Source: Symbiodinium natans
Taxonomy: Eukaryota > Sar > Dinophyceae > Suessiales > Symbiodiniaceae
DNA: 64,000 nucleotides
Assembly: GCA_905221605.1 (NCBI GenBank)
Contig: CAJNDS010001369.1
Coordinates: 666,864-730,863 of the forward strand
Direction: 5' to 3'
The translations under genes were made by a program, and so were the position numbers. Of this stretch, positions 62,701 to 63,023 are shown piece after piece; the first letter of the stretch is position 1; each line of letters begins with the position of its first letter. The notes under the pieces are model-generated. The model did not search any database, was not told where the DNA came from, and saw only the letters and a list, made by a program, of their open reading frames with translations.

Positions 62701-63023
62701 TAGACTGCTGTAGAGACAGCTTCATTTGAGAAAGGCGGCTAGGCGGCTAGCCTCAAACCAGCTAATGACTCTAAAGCTTCTAAAGCCTCTCAACTCTCGA
62801 GACCCTCGAGCCTGTAATCCTCCAACCCGCTCAGTGCTGGGAGACCCTCAAAACTAGGTTCAACCCTAAACCCTAAACCCTAAACCCTAAACCCTAAACC
62901 CTAAACCCTAAACCCTAAACCCTAAACCCTAAACCCTAAACCCTAAACCCTAAACCTAAAAAAACCGAGCCTGCTCACCTCGGAGGTCCCAGGTACTCCG
63001 CACCTTCAGCTGCGATCTTTCAG
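11079..63023 (+). CDS. GH3 beta-glucosidase gene, about 33-40 small exons spread over about 52 kb
   Basis: This is a glycoside hydrolase family 3 enzyme that would hydrolyse terminal beta-D-glucosides, probably secreted. Joined exons give, in order: a probable signal peptide (exons 1-2); the substrate-binding Asp in DSGNGFRS (exon 5); ALAATWD (6); GRNFEYLPGE (9); KHFGFNEQETNR (11); MCSYNK (12); the nucleophile motif FVMSDWGA (14); LDMDMPGND (16); VVVLRNEGVLPLN (21); GGGSG (23-24); PGAVLMPW (29); SILFGDLSP (31); YSEGL (34); FPFGHGLSYTSF (35); and the fibronectin-III-like VVNSGNRTGSEV plus IQGYLRFP (38-39). Every listed exon begins with G after AG. Phases agree across nearly all introns when GC, GA and GT donors are allowed. 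About 600 residues were recovered against about 700-860 usual for the family, so a few exons are missing, notably around the acid/base Glu and at the C-terminus. Family identity is strong. Exact boundaries are inferred from frame and family similarity. Confidence 0.9.
11136..11275 (+). repeat. TTTAGGG-type array at the 5' side of intron 1
   Basis: A mix of GGGTTCA and GGGTTTA heptamers starts 30 bp after the exon 1 donor, in G-rich orientation on the coding strand. Confidence 0.85.
12049..12438 (+). pseudogene. Decayed fragment of a protist 'GWADxxVNFxF' domain protein inside intron 1
   Basis: The frame reads KFRYHPENSGWADVLVNFRF and then a block resembling HVEMQMVHARMLAVR. I recall similar segments (VNF...ELQLVH..ML.VR) as part of a domain common in algal and dinoflagellate proteins. 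Similarity fades after about residue 75 and the frame stops shortly afterwards. No partner exons are seen. Probably a dead gene fragment or inserted retrocopy; family naming is from memory. Confidence 0.45.
12446..12580 (+). repeat. TTTAGGG array, 3' part of intron 1
   Basis: About 18 G-rich heptamers with GGGCTTA, GGGTTCA and GGGTTTC variants, ending 15 bp before the exon 2 acceptor. This is an exception to the usual rule that acceptors follow C-rich arrays. Confidence 0.9.
12595..12648 (+). CDS. GH3 exon 2 (tentative): end of signal peptide and mature N-terminus
   Basis: Encodes LLSGAAASKNDEAQSTA after one borrowed base. Joined to exon 1 it makes a classical small-residue signal-peptide cleavage region. 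The donor is probably GA (CCCA then GATCTG), giving phase 2 to match exon 3. An in-frame TGA at 12653 limits the exon. Confidence 0.4.
12684..12800 (+). repeat. Locally homogenised variant array (GGGTTTAGA, then GGGTTTATA)
   Basis: Units of 8-9 bp with the same extra AG or TA recur several times in a row. That is expected from tandem duplication of a mutated unit rather than fresh telomerase addition. Confidence 0.8.
13611..13744. mobile_element. MITE-like inverted-repeat element in intron 2
   Basis: The left end GGACTCCAGGAGGGACCCTT pairs with the right end AAGGGTCCCTTCTAGGATTC with mismatches. The interior is AT-rich with no coding potential. Confidence 0.6.
14116..14213. mobile_element. 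MITE family 1, copy a
   Basis: Inverted repeat with GATGTTCCCCTTAGACTAAC on the left and the complementary TGTTAGTATAACGGGGAACA on the right, and a short interior. Further copies or partial copies lie at 22162, 26669, about 46970, 48481 and 59226, all in introns of the same gene. Confidence 0.75.
14229..14345 (+). other. Unassigned coding-like block in intron 2
   Basis: An open frame contains AEELVAIKFKS followed by a Lys/Glu-rich stretch. The opening loosely resembles the kinase strand carrying VAIK. It lies between a MITE and a TTTAGGG array, the usual surroundings of exons here. It does not fit the GH3 alignment, so it may be an exon relic of another gene. Confidence 0.25.
15291..15431. 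mobile_element. MITE family 2, copy a, with a telomeric array inside
   Basis: Left end CCCAGACCCCTGAGAGGATC and right end GGATCCTCCCAGG...GGTCTGG. About four CCCTAAA heptamers (15366-15391) replace the interior bases that copies b and c have between GGAACCC and the right-arm TATTTT. Confidence 0.75.
15594..15660 (+). CDS. GH3 exon 3: N-terminal helix before the barrel
   Basis: Encodes TLANLSPWQRVRLVHGKGW then RGR, matching the family pattern of a helix with 'L..eEKv.LvtG.GW'. The acceptor is at AAAG|G. A GC donor gives phase 0 into exon 4. Preceded by a CCCTAAA block and followed by TTTAGGG arrays from 15670. Confidence 0.8.
15661..17847 (+). other. Intron 3
   Basis: Begins with TTTAGGG/TTCAGGG arrays (15671-15775). 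Further contents are CCCTAAA runs (16270-16370), a 9-mer CCTATAAAT array (16630-16700), about 13 perfect TTTAGGG units (16827-16926) and a short G-rich run (17566-17605). An open stretch at 15985-16230 (GRKFMRLFLARLAGSPLADL) is protein-like but unrecognised. Its tail shares a GTACTT/CCTCTAAG repeat with 25085-25165. Confidence 0.6.
17848..17901 (+). CDS. GH3 exon 4: loop leading to the -1 subsite
   Basis: Encodes VGTTVGHAPENIPWLKMQ, matching the family 'vGnT..ip.l.IPwL.mqD' segment. The donor is GA (CAG|GACGTG), which joins in frame to the conserved Asp opening exon 5. Using the next GT instead would break the DSGNGFR motif. Confidence 0.85.
17902..19041 (+). other. Intron 4
   Basis: Carries CCCTAAA arrays at 18052-18150 (about 14 units) and 18452-18565 (about 15 units), a TTTAGGG array at 18254-18311, a poly-C tract near 18367, and a final C-rich run at 18980-19017 just before the acceptor. 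No coding sequence recognised. Confidence 0.75.
19042..19089 (+). CDS. GH3 exon 5: substrate-binding Asp
   Basis: Encodes DSGNGFRSMLPSTAPW. The first Asp corresponds to the family residue that holds glucose in the -1 subsite. The acceptor is TTGCAG|G and a GT donor gives phase 0. A C-rich array precedes the exon and a TTTAGGG array starts at 19112. Confidence 0.9.
19360..19665 (-). repeat. Homogenised TATAAACCC 9-mer array with flanking CCCTAAA
   Basis: From about 19437 to 19625 the unit is the 9-mer TATAAACCC, repeated about 20 times with rare point changes. Ordinary heptamers flank it on both sides. The translation is a low-complexity Gly-Phe-Ile repeat and is not a gene. Confidence 0.9.
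20493..20743. mobile_element. MITE family 2, copy b, interrupted by an 18-unit telomeric array
   Basis: The left end CCAGACCATTGGGAGGATCC and the interior up to TTTTTTGGATCCTCC match copy c. The right terminal repeat is split. ATCCTCC at 20591-20597 is followed by 126 bp of TAAACCC units, then ATCCTCC again at 20724-20730, then the remaining CAGGGGTCTGG. Confidence 0.85.
20598..20723 (-). repeat. 18 x TAAACCC array flanked by a 7 bp direct repeat
   Basis: Exactly 126 bp in 7 bp register, with one CAAACCC variant. It is bounded on both sides by ATCCTCC, which occurs only once at the matching site in the other family 2 copies. This looks like an insertion with target-site duplication. Confidence 0.85.
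20750..20809 (+). CDS. GH3 exon 6: ALAATWD motif
   Basis: Encodes VGTTIVWPSPLALAATWDIQ, matching the family 'PS.lalAATWD' strand. The acceptor CCTAG|G lies only about 6 bp beyond the MITE family 2 terminus. A GC donor (CAG|GCTGGA) gives phase 0 into exon 7. Confidence 0.9.
20810..21468 (+). other. Intron 6
   Basis: A C-rich array lies at 21020-21100, followed by MITE family 3-like sequence (21125-21240), a short G-rich run, and an AT/GTATAT microsatellite (21272-21352). Nothing coding was seen before exon 7. Confidence 0.65.
21272..21352. repeat. TA / GTATAT microsatellite
   Basis: Alternating TA with an internal run of GTATAT hexamers. Confidence 0.95.
21469..21511 (+). CDS. GH3 exon 7: GxxxAxEFRG helix
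   Basis: Encodes AVGEQAGALATEFR plus one base. It matches the helix after TWD ('..G.a.g.EfR.kGan'). The GT donor within CGAGGTCATC gives phase 1, completed as Gly by exon 8. Confidence 0.9.
21512..22758 (+). other. Intron 7
   Basis: G-rich arrays (21520-21610 and 21664-21750), MITE family 1 copy b, and C-rich arrays (22285-22355 and 22660-22745) ending 14 bp before the exon 8 acceptor. A poly-G tract lies near 22048. Confidence 0.75.
22162..22262. mobile_element. MITE family 1, copy b
   Basis: The left arm TTGGGATGTTCCCCCTTGCA and the right arm GTATGAGGGGCGAACATCCC are imperfect complements. The interior resembles AACAGTCCT(T/G)AATAG. Confidence 0.8.
22759..22804 (+). CDS. GH3 exon 8: KGANxxLGPGxNV strand
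   Basis: Encodes (G)KGANAMLGPGLNVN plus AG. It is the family strand 'kGanv.LGPg.nv.R'. The donor is GC (AACAG|GCCTCG), and phase 2 is completed as Arg by exon 9. The exon sits between a CCCTAAA array ending at 22744 and a TTTAGGG array starting at 22826. Confidence 0.92.
22928..23612 (+). repeat. Pair of diverged direct repeats, about 140 bp each, in intron 8
   Basis: Segments at about 22928-23072 and 23470-23612 share AGGTTTCGAGGTCTTCCCTA and flanking sequence, with a GGCATGATGGAGG core. Each is embedded in TTTAGGG/TTCAGGG arrays. The 23075-23390 spacer is unrecognised GC-rich sequence. Confidence 0.8.
23886..23928 (+). CDS. GH3 exon 9: GRNFEYLPGE motif
   Basis: Encodes (R)IARGGRNFEYLPGE, containing the family Gly-Arg-x-x-Glu substrate-binding signature. 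The donor GA (GGTGAG|GAAGCT) gives phase 0 and continues to DPFLG in exon 10, as the family requires. Confidence 0.92.
23929..24712 (+). other. Intron 9
   Basis: Two related non-telomeric segments (23945-24050 and 24090-24172) with GTTTA...TCCCTT and TACTCTT motifs are followed by C-rich arrays, a CCCTAAG array, a G-rich block (24415-24500), a poly-C tract near 24535 and final CCCTAAA units up to 24708. Confidence 0.7.
24256..24362 (-). repeat. Homogenised CCCTAAG array
   Basis: About 14 consecutive heptamers are the G-substituted variant CCCTAAG instead of CCCTAAA. This is consistent with local amplification of one mutated unit. Confidence 0.9.
24713..24786 (+). CDS. GH3 exon 10: DPFLG...GVMAV
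   Basis: Encodes DPFLGATLTRSFI then FHLQRKGVMAV plus TT. This is the family helix-strand 'DP.L.g.....i.g.Q..gV.a..KH'. A GC donor (GTCTT|GCCCCC) gives phase 2. Reading on to the next GT is also in frame but inserts extra residues before KHF. Confidence 0.9.
24787..25796 (+). other. Intron 10
   Basis: Starts with GGTTTAGGG/GGGGTTTT-type repeats (24805-24935). It then holds a pair of CATATGAGGAGTATATT direct repeats (about 25228 and 25286), a hairpin-like segment related to one near 16190, CCCTAAA units (25714-25733) and a poly-G tract (25739-25753) shortly before exon 11. Confidence 0.65.
25797..25868 (+). CDS. GH3 exon 11: KHFGFNEQETNR motif
   Basis: Encodes KHFGFNEQETNRNWVS then SIVDERT, with the conserved Lys-His substrate-binding pair and NEQE signature. 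The donor is GA (ACGGC|GACTCA); joined to exon 12 it gives DERTAWELYY, an exact family-style junction. No nearby GT keeps the frame. Confidence 0.95.
25869..26276 (+). other. Intron 11
   Basis: Short intron: TTTAGGG-like units (25885-25945 and 26035-26055) at the 5' side, then poly-C/poly-A tracts at 26098-26128 and 26222-26252 near the acceptor. No CCCTAAA array on the 3' side. Confidence 0.7.
26277..26352 (+). CDS. GH3 exon 12: MCSYN motif
   Basis: Encodes WELYYPPFEAGIDVGAA then AIMCSYNK, the 'YypPFeagi.aG..siMcSYN' strand of GH3 barrels. A GT donor follows AAG in phase 0. Confidence 0.95.
26353..26515 (+). other. Sequence between exon 12 and tentative exon 13
   Basis: Short non-repetitive stretch with a few CCCTATAAAC-type units. 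The family usually has an 'NG..aCEN' segment here, which I could not find. Confidence 0.4.
26516..26550 (+). CDS. GH3 exon 13 (tentative): helix before GFVMSDW
   Basis: Encodes VLREDLEHLKE plus AG after an ATCAG|G acceptor. A GC donor gives phase 2 to match exon 14. It fits the family 'lL..dLk..' helix. A competing candidate lies at 26752-26775 (AKNLSDED), but it contains a stop. Confidence 0.4.
26551..28670 (+). other. Intron 13
   Basis: TTTAGGG arrays (26834-26882, 27243-27330 and 27448-27470) come first. Then a GAGGACC/AGGGTTTTAGGGGCC dispersed repeat (27775-27850), C-rich units (28000-28050), a TC/TA microsatellite (28158-28245), and CCCTAAA/CCCCAAA arrays (28562-28625) with a C/A homopolymer (28632-28662) just before exon 14. 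Confidence 0.65.
26669..26743. mobile_element. MITE family 1, copy c, with telomeric units as its loop
   Basis: Left arm GTTGGGATGTTCCCCCTATA and right arm CTGTTAGTGTAAGGGGGAC. The interior between AACAG and CTGTT is made of CCCTAAA units. Confidence 0.75.
28671..28721 (+). CDS. GH3 exon 14: catalytic nucleophile (SDW)
   Basis: Encodes RGRMNFKGFVMSDWGA. The Asp of SDW (28708-28710) is the GH3 catalytic nucleophile. A GC donor in the GCGGC|GCCGCC stretch gives phase 2. The exon is preceded by CCCTAAA units and poly-C/A and followed by TTTAGGG from about 28774. Confidence 0.93.
28722..29584 (+). other. Intron 14
   Basis: TTTAGGG/TTTCGGG arrays (28774-28890), mixed units, an inverted-repeat element (29246-29358), and a CCCTAAA block (29400-29560) up to the exon 15 acceptor. 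Confidence 0.75.
29246..29358. mobile_element. MITE family 4, copy a
   Basis: Left end GCCCAAAGAGCCCAATTCCG and right end GGTATTGGGCTCTTTGGGT form an inverted repeat; the interior arms (AAGGTATA...) also pair. Related termini occur at 54177-54251 and, more diverged, at 57925-58045. Confidence 0.75.
29585..29622 (+). CDS. GH3 exon 15: helix after the nucleophile loop
   Basis: Encodes HSSGAIQHGALA plus one base after a borrowed codon. It is the family 'HS...A...G.D' helix. A GC donor (GCGG|GCGTTC) gives phase 1, completed as Gly by exon 16. Confidence 0.85.
29623..30167 (+). other. Intron 15
   Basis: A short TTTAGGG-type segment (29665-29705) and a poly-C tract (29717-29728) at the 5' side; a CCCTAAA/CCCTGAA array (30000-30135) at the 3' side. 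Confidence 0.7.
30168..30214 (+). CDS. GH3 exon 16: LDMDMPGND motif
   Basis: Encodes LDMDMPGNDPYFQYQ, matching the invariant 'GlDmeMPg' loop. The acceptor is GCGGAG|G. The most family-like donor is GC after CAG, though exon sequence could extend to about 30228. Confidence 0.92.
30215..31232 (+). other. Intron 16
   Basis: A poly-G run and TTTAGGG arrays (30236-30320) start it, followed by TTTATAG-type units (30398-30450), C-rich runs (30685-30770), further G-rich units (30860-30890) and a CCCTAAA array (31160-31216) ending 17 bp before the acceptor. Confidence 0.75.
31233..31292 (+). CDS. GH3 exon 17: AARRIL helix
   Basis: Encodes ALLKQNLSQPLHRAARRILA, matching the family helix 'aV..G.i....id.aa.RIL'. 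A GC donor (GCC|GCTGGA) gives phase 0. An in-frame TAA at 31308 bounds the exon. Confidence 0.88.
31293..33584 (+). other. Intron 17
   Basis: Begins with TTTAGGG arrays (31323-31432), then a 411 bp tandem triplication (31435-32650), then unique sequence with no recognised gene (32716-33480), and ends with CCCTAAA units (33486-33541) before exon 18. Confidence 0.7.
31435..32650. repeat. Tandem triplication, period about 411 bp, with minus-strand open frame
   Basis: The block around GTGACCAGTGCTTGCGGGCA occurs near 31669, 32080 and 32475. Copies 1-2 are 411 bp apart; copy 3 carries deletions. On the minus strand each copy keeps an open frame containing LKQDEG, SQPTDIKECFVHSSSARKHW and YTSTWT. 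Conservation may reflect recent duplication only. I do not recognise the protein. Confidence 0.75.
33585..33614 (+). CDS. GH3 exon 18: 30 bp micro-exon
   Basis: Encodes ASIYHLRLEE, fitting the family '.am..lGLfe' stretch after RIL. Acceptor CCCAG|G, GC donor after GAG, both in phase 0. Support is positional plus phase. Confidence 0.65.
33615..34074 (+). other. Intron 18, with CA/TC/TA microsatellite
   Basis: A few GGGTTTA/GGGTTCA units (33699-33765), then a compound CA, CATA, TC and TA microsatellite (33841-34005) and short CCCTAAA-like units before exon 19. Confidence 0.8.
34075..34118 (+). CDS. GH3 exon 19: linker to the second domain
   Basis: Encodes ADKGCTPPLCLADL plus GC. A GA donor (CTGGC|GAGGAG) gives phase 2 and joins exon 20 to read DLANVTTEEH. 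The two Cys could form a disulphide in a secreted enzyme (inference). Confidence 0.85.
34119..34827 (+). other. Intron 19
   Basis: TTTAGGG array (34155-34228, about 10 units), then GGGCTTTA-type repeats (34265-34350), a T/G homopolymer (34350-34382), and weak C-rich sequence (34540-34800) before exon 20. Confidence 0.75.
34828..34879 (+). CDS. GH3 exon 20: TTEEHRxLALRTASK helix
   Basis: Encodes NVTTEEHRSLALRTASK, the family 'h..LAr.aA.k' helix. The donor is GA (AAG|GATGGA). Direct joining to exon 21 gives TASKAVVVLRNEG as in the family, whereas the nearby GT would insert residues and shift phase. Confidence 0.93.
34880..35475 (+). other. Intron 20
   Basis: Nearly all of it is variant telomeric sequence: a poly-G run, GGGGGTTTA units (34915-35010), mixed G-rich units to about 35235, sparse C-rich units (35300-35420) and a short TTTAGGG run (35423-35450). 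Confidence 0.75.
35476..35539 (+). CDS. GH3 exon 21: VVLRNEGVLPLN
   Basis: Encodes AVVVLRNEGVLPLNTSKI then RSL plus one base. This is the hallmark 'sivLLKNeg.LPL' opening the second GH3 domain. The donor is GA (TTGG|GATTGA), completed as Gly in exon 22. Confidence 0.95.
35540..35903 (+). other. Intron 21
   Basis: A short TTTAGGG stretch (35588-35620), unique sequence, then a CCCTAAA run (35840-35893) 10 bp before the acceptor. Confidence 0.75.
35904..35956 (+). CDS. GH3 exon 22: KLGVVGxxAD strand
   Basis: Encodes (G)KLGVVGMAADAQFATFG, corresponding to 'kiaViGp.A' of the alpha/beta sandwich domain. A GC donor (TTTGGG|GCGCCC) gives phase 0. Confidence 0.9.
36411..36560. mobile_element. MITE family 3 segment
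   Basis: ATGGGCCCCTTTGTATGGTC and CCATACTTCGGATCC arms appear in opposite orientation, with a few TTTAGGG units in between. Related GGGCCCATACTAAGGGACCA sequences occur at 33338 and 37647, and diverged ones near 21150, 28905 and 56398. Confidence 0.55.
36733..36960 (+). pseudogene. Unassigned GC-rich coding-like block with one in-frame stop
   Basis: One frame reads ALAAHVRVALAQRSDAVVVS then LDGRSDYE, a TAG at about 36858, and then continues VVRKELDGTPRFVTSAWS in the same frame. This suggests a decayed coding segment. It is not clearly part of GH3, although 'sDavVVslDG' is reminiscent of a nucleotide- or sugar-binding strand. Function unknown. Confidence 0.35.
38290..38660 (+). other. Unassigned coding-like block in intron 22
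   Basis: Overlapping frames contain VDWKEEYEFLIREGSVATQS and FMRGWLSALPSS. Composition is unlike the surrounding telomeric repeats. No family recognised; it could be a fragment of another gene. Confidence 0.3.
39234..39261 (+). CDS. GH3 exon 23: GGGSG loop, 28 bp micro-exon
   Basis: Encodes GDYYSGGGS plus one base, the glycine-rich loop after 'viGp.A' in GH3. The GT donor (TCGG|GTCATG) in phase 1 completes the next Gly with exon 24. Confidence 0.85.
39262..40545 (+). other. Intron 23
   Basis: Holds a TA microsatellite (39470-39566), a poly-C tract (39730-39748), CCCTAAA (39850-39890), G-rich TTTTGGG repeats (39900-40090) and a final CCCTAAA run (40480-40510) before exon 24. Confidence 0.75.
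40546..40577 (+). CDS. GH3 exon 24: 32 bp micro-exon
   Basis: Encodes (G)SNATLVTTLE. Joining exons 23-25 reads GGGSGSNATLVTTLEAITK, matching 'GgGSg.v.p..v.TpleaI'. Acceptor GCAAG|G; GC donor after GAG. Confidence 0.8.
40578..42015 (+). other. Intron 24
   Basis: TA-rich microsatellite (40650-40740), CCCTAAA block (40830-41045), G-rich block (41080-41215), C-rich blocks (41380-41480 and 41710-41980). A 23 bp stretch at 41891-41913 is repeated at 41985-42007, just before the exon 25 acceptor. Confidence 0.75.
42016..42066 (+). CDS. GH3 exon 25: AITKRAAADKMTV
   Basis: Encodes AITKRAAADKMTVLSAR, the 'l.aI...ag..v.y..g' segment. The acceptor is TAGCAG|G. A GA donor (AGG|GACTCA) in phase 0 is the simplest fit to exon 26. 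Confidence 0.8.
42590..47050. other. Telomere-repeat-poor island inside intron 25
   Basis: AT-rich stretches (42660-42950, 45230-45370, 46090-46260 and 46550-46870) alternate with GC-rich ones (42955-43005 and 43090-43560). GGCGCGG repeats lie at 42957-43005, and the 43300-43560 frames are Gly/Arg- or Ala-rich. Open frames at 44184-44510 and 45270-45653 (both strands) show no recognisable family. A direct repeat GGAGCATTCCAGA...GATTCTGA occurs at 45187 and 45372. Confidence 0.55.
46640..46900. repeat. TA, CA and GA microsatellites
   Basis: TA-rich 46640-46692, CA run 46783-46803, TA run 46841-46860, GA run 46877-46899. Confidence 0.9.
47234..47298. repeat. 21 bp direct repeat flanking a short CCCTAAA segment
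   Basis: CCATTGTAACTTGAAGTAAG at 47234 and CCATTGCAACTTGAAGTAAG at 47278 flank about 23 bp that includes CCCTAAACCC. Confidence 0.8.
47625..47740 (-). repeat. Homogenised CCCTCAA array
   Basis: About 14 heptamers carry the same A-to-C change (CCCTCAA), bordered by ordinary CCCTAAA units. Confidence 0.9.
48481..48685. mobile_element. MITE family 1, copy e, with a large telomeric loop
   Basis: Outer arms TGGGATGTTCCCC and GGGGGAGCATCCCA and inner arms CTAACAGTCCTTAAT and ATTAAGGACTGTTA enclose about 85 bp of CCCTAAA units (48565-48650). Confidence 0.85.
49916..50217. repeat. Homopolymer tracts near the 3' end of intron 25
   Basis: Poly-G of about 30 (49927-49956), then poly-C followed by poly-A and CA repeats (50158-50217). 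Confidence 0.95.
50391..50440 (+). CDS. GH3 exon 26: LDDGAALASA segment
   Basis: Encodes DRSSLLLDDGAALASAT plus two bases. It fits 'y.dG.d...A...A' before the ADvvvv strand. Start at CACAG|G. The end is uncertain: GT at 50441, or GC after GGC or TCA. Confidence 0.65.
50441..51356 (+). other. Gap where the acid/base exon is expected
   Basis: A TTTAGGG array (50457-50505) is followed by about 500 bp of unique sequence (50520-51060) and more G-rich units (51180-51345). The family segment with the acid/base Glu ('S.EG.DR') must be encoded here if the enzyme is intact. Only a weak candidate exon (50999-51023) was found. Confidence 0.6.
50999..51023 (+). CDS. GH3 exon 27 (tentative micro-exon)
   Basis: Encodes VGEVNLLC with a GC donor in phase 0, leading to DDLIRR in exon 28. 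This resembles the family 'DR..L.L...q..LI..v' order. Weak on its own; an exon carrying the acid/base Glu is still missing. Confidence 0.3.
51357..51398 (+). CDS. GH3 exon 28: LIxxVxxAKPTV
   Basis: Encodes DDLIRRVSKAKPTV, the family '..Li..V..a.p.vVvl'. The acceptor is CCAAG|G. The GC donor (GTC|GCCACT) continues in phase 0 into VLLMIPGAVLMPW. Confidence 0.9.
51399..52418 (+). other. Intron 28
   Basis: G-rich units start at 51420, then scattered C-rich units, a MITE-like fragment (51815-51890, related to 28470-28560), TTTAGGG/TTTCGGG array (52083-52165) and CCCTAAA array (52269-52316). Confidence 0.7.
52419..52466 (+). CDS. GH3 exon 29: PGAVLMPW
   Basis: Encodes VLLMIPGAVLMPWHDQ, the strand 'vv..sp.avlmpW' of the second domain. 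GT donor after CAG, phase 0. Flanked by CCCTAAA upstream and TTTAGGG downstream (52472). Confidence 0.95.
52467..53236 (+). other. Intron 29
   Basis: TTTAGGG/CTTAGGG units (52472-52530), CCCTAAA (52616-52655), short G-rich units (52680-52705), then unique sequence 52800-53230 with no recognised gene. Confidence 0.7.
53237..53272 (+). CDS. GH3 exon 30: 36 bp, YGGE motif
   Basis: Encodes VSGIAVLFYGGE, equivalent to 'v.aIl.a..pGqe'. Acceptor GGGGAG|G; GC donor after GAG; phase 0 on both sides. Confidence 0.88.
53481..53840 (-). CDS. Hypothetical protein, 119 aa, antisense inside intron 30
   Basis: Opens with Met and reads normal-looking protein, including RSDTPNFMILCTRCNDVSLC, TGSTFLLPCGAMTK and SVLDEWHQQYANMKTRIAHI. 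It is complex in composition and free of telomeric sequence. Six Cys, no recognised motif or membrane segment. It may be an exon of a nested gene or a relic; unlike the GH3 exons it is not bracketed by arrays. Confidence 0.35.
   Translation of the reverse strand: MGCYVSTRDSHNSVLAHLGPRSVSWQRRSDTPNFMILCTRCNDVSLCKCLTGSTFLLPCGAMTKNAFAVNKTHTFAVEPRNLTRNCPFPSDMSVSVLDEWHQQYANMKTRIAHILQILQ
54177..54251. mobile_element. MITE family 4, copy b
   Basis: Left end ATCCAAAGTACCCCCAATAC and right end CTTGGGCTCTTTGGATAG are diverged versions of the termini at 29246-29358. Confidence 0.6.
54325..54372. repeat. TA / GA microsatellite
   Basis: TA repeats (54333-54353) followed by GA repeats (54359-54371). Confidence 0.9.
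54438..54546. mobile_element. Hairpin element in intron 30
   Basis: CCCTAGGGGTCCATGTACCT at the left pairs with AGGTACATGGACCCTTAGGG at the right. Inner arms ACTTGGGCC and GGCCCAAGT also pair. About 109 bp, non-coding. Confidence 0.75.
54735..54794 (+). CDS. GH3 exon 31: LFGDLSP
   Basis: Encodes ASGEAFTSILFGDLSPEPGS, the 'G.A.advLfGd.nPsG' motif. Acceptor GGCAAG|G. The best donor is GA (TCA|GAATAA), giving phase 0 into VGKLP. Confidence 0.92.
54795..55369 (+). other. Intron 31
   Basis: TTTAGGG/TTCAGGG array (54810-54930), a second G-rich run (55060-55095), poly-G near 55200, and CCCTAAA (55262-55320) before exon 32. Confidence 0.8.
55370..55405 (+). CDS. GH3 exon 32: GKLPIMMP, 36 bp
   Basis: Encodes VGKLPIMMPLTE, the family 'sGkLP.T.p'. 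Acceptor GGAAG|G; GC donor after GAG, phase 0. Confidence 0.92.
55406..55844 (+). other. Intron 32
   Basis: Starts with TTTAGGG units (55421-55530), then unique sequence, then CCCTAAA/CCCTAAT units and poly-C (55746-55793) before exon 33. Confidence 0.8.
55845..55862 (+). CDS. GH3 exon 33: 18 bp micro-exon
   Basis: Encodes ADTIEP, which bridges MPLTE (exon 32) and the YSEGL segment (exon 34) in the right order. GC donor at CCA|GCGCAG, phase 0. A longer exon ending near 55910 at a GT is open too but lacks family similarity. Confidence 0.6.
55863..56292 (+). other. Intron 33
   Basis: GGGTTTG/GGGTTTA arrays (55916-56010) and a second G-rich array (56152-56258). No C-rich array before exon 34. 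Confidence 0.8.
56293..56352 (+). CDS. GH3 exon 34: YSEGLxxxYR
   Basis: Encodes GSVALYSEGLLTSYRNHSHK. YSEGL followed by YR is the conserved 'Y.EGl.vGYRw' of GH3. GT donor, phase 0. Confidence 0.92.
56353..57684 (+). other. Intron 34
   Basis: G-rich start (56366-56398), a MITE family 3-like fragment (56395-56510), CCCTAAA (56512-56600), a hairpin element (56941-57010), a TA microsatellite (57383-57411), C-rich units (57412-57447) and TTTAGGG (57566-57625). Confidence 0.7.
56941..57010. mobile_element. Short hairpin element in intron 34
   Basis: AGGTAACCTTTAACC near the left end pairs imperfectly with GGTTAACCTTTGAAACC near the right end. Non-coding. Confidence 0.45.
57685..57747 (+). CDS. 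GH3 exon 35: FPFGHGLSYTSF
   Basis: Encodes AVFPFGHGLSYTSFKMRAEL then K. This is the most diagnostic GH3 C-terminal motif. The end is uncertain: GT after AAG, or earlier GC/GA donors. Followed at once by TTTAGGG-like sequence. Confidence 0.95.
57748..58570 (+). other. Intron 35
   Basis: Short G-rich runs, a diverged MITE family 4-like inverted repeat (57925-58045), a TTTAGGG/TTTGGGG array (58123-58235) and CCCTAAA (58283-58315 and 58525-58562) before the next candidate exon. Confidence 0.7.
58571..58615 (+). CDS. GH3 exon 36 (tentative) or start of a kinase-like segment
   Basis: AGAG|G acceptor, then AQKESAEDLSEHALK, with a GT donor in phase 0. If the frame continues instead, it reads HALKVQLPL, then DDEIQQEAAMREALQHPNLV, reminiscent of a protein-kinase N-lobe (Lys strand plus 'E...l..l.HPNiV'). 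It is therefore either a GH3-specific insertion or an exon relic of another gene. Confidence 0.35.
59226..59331. mobile_element. MITE family 1, copy f
   Basis: Left arm TTGGGATACTCCCCCTTATA and right arm TATAAGGGGGCACATCCCAA pair, and the inner CCTTAATAGGGATTAT also pairs with ATAATCCCCATTAA. A compact copy without telomeric units. Confidence 0.85.
60711..60758 (+). CDS. GH3 exon 37 (tentative)
   Basis: AGCAG|G acceptor, then GEYPGAPAAPLMVDTL, with a GC donor in phase 0. It lies in the variable region between the FGHGLSYT motif and the fibronectin-III-like domain, where family similarity cannot confirm it. It is placed between a CCCTAAA array and a TTTAGGG array like other exons. Confidence 0.35.
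60792..60960. mobile_element. MITE family 2, copy c, with an array in its left terminus
   Basis: The right terminus GGATCCTCCCAGGGGTCTGG is complete. The left terminus is split: CCCAGACCCGGGGG, then about seven TTTAGGG units (60807-60853), then GGAGGATCC. The array junction falls at the same GGAGG position as in copy b. Confidence 0.8.
61331..61381 (+). CDS. GH3 exon 38: fibronectin-III-like domain
   Basis: Encodes ATLAINVVNSGNRTGSE, the conserved 'v.v.V.NtG...G.evvq.Y' strand. GT donor after GAG, phase 0. Flanked by CCCTAAA upstream and G-rich repeats downstream. Confidence 0.93.
61382..61812 (+). other. Intron 38
   Basis: Short: G-rich units (61383-61415 and 61492-61515), a dispersed repeat fragment (61518-61600, related to 27780-27850 and 49265-49340), and CCCTAAA units (61716-61772) before exon 39. 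Confidence 0.8.
61813..61842 (+). CDS. GH3 exon 39: QxYLxFPK, 30 bp
   Basis: Encodes VIQGYLRFPK; with exon 38 it reads GSEVIQGYLRFPK as in the family. Acceptor TGCCAG|G; GC donor after AAG, phase 0. Confidence 0.92.
61843..62992 (+). other. Region after exon 39
   Basis: C-rich units (61900-61995), poly-G (62097-62116), G-rich (62129-62175), mixed units (62270-62545), unique sequence (62545-62860) and a long CCCTAAA array (62862-62956, about 13 units). No further strong exon except the tentative one below. Confidence 0.65.
62993..63023 (+). CDS. GH3 exon 40 (tentative): VLRxF strand
   Basis: CCCAG|G acceptor, then VLRTFSCDLS plus one base, with a GC donor. It resembles the family 'p..vLrgFekv.L' that follows the exon 39 motif. 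Flanked by CCCTAAA upstream and TTTAGGG downstream like true exons. Confidence 0.45.
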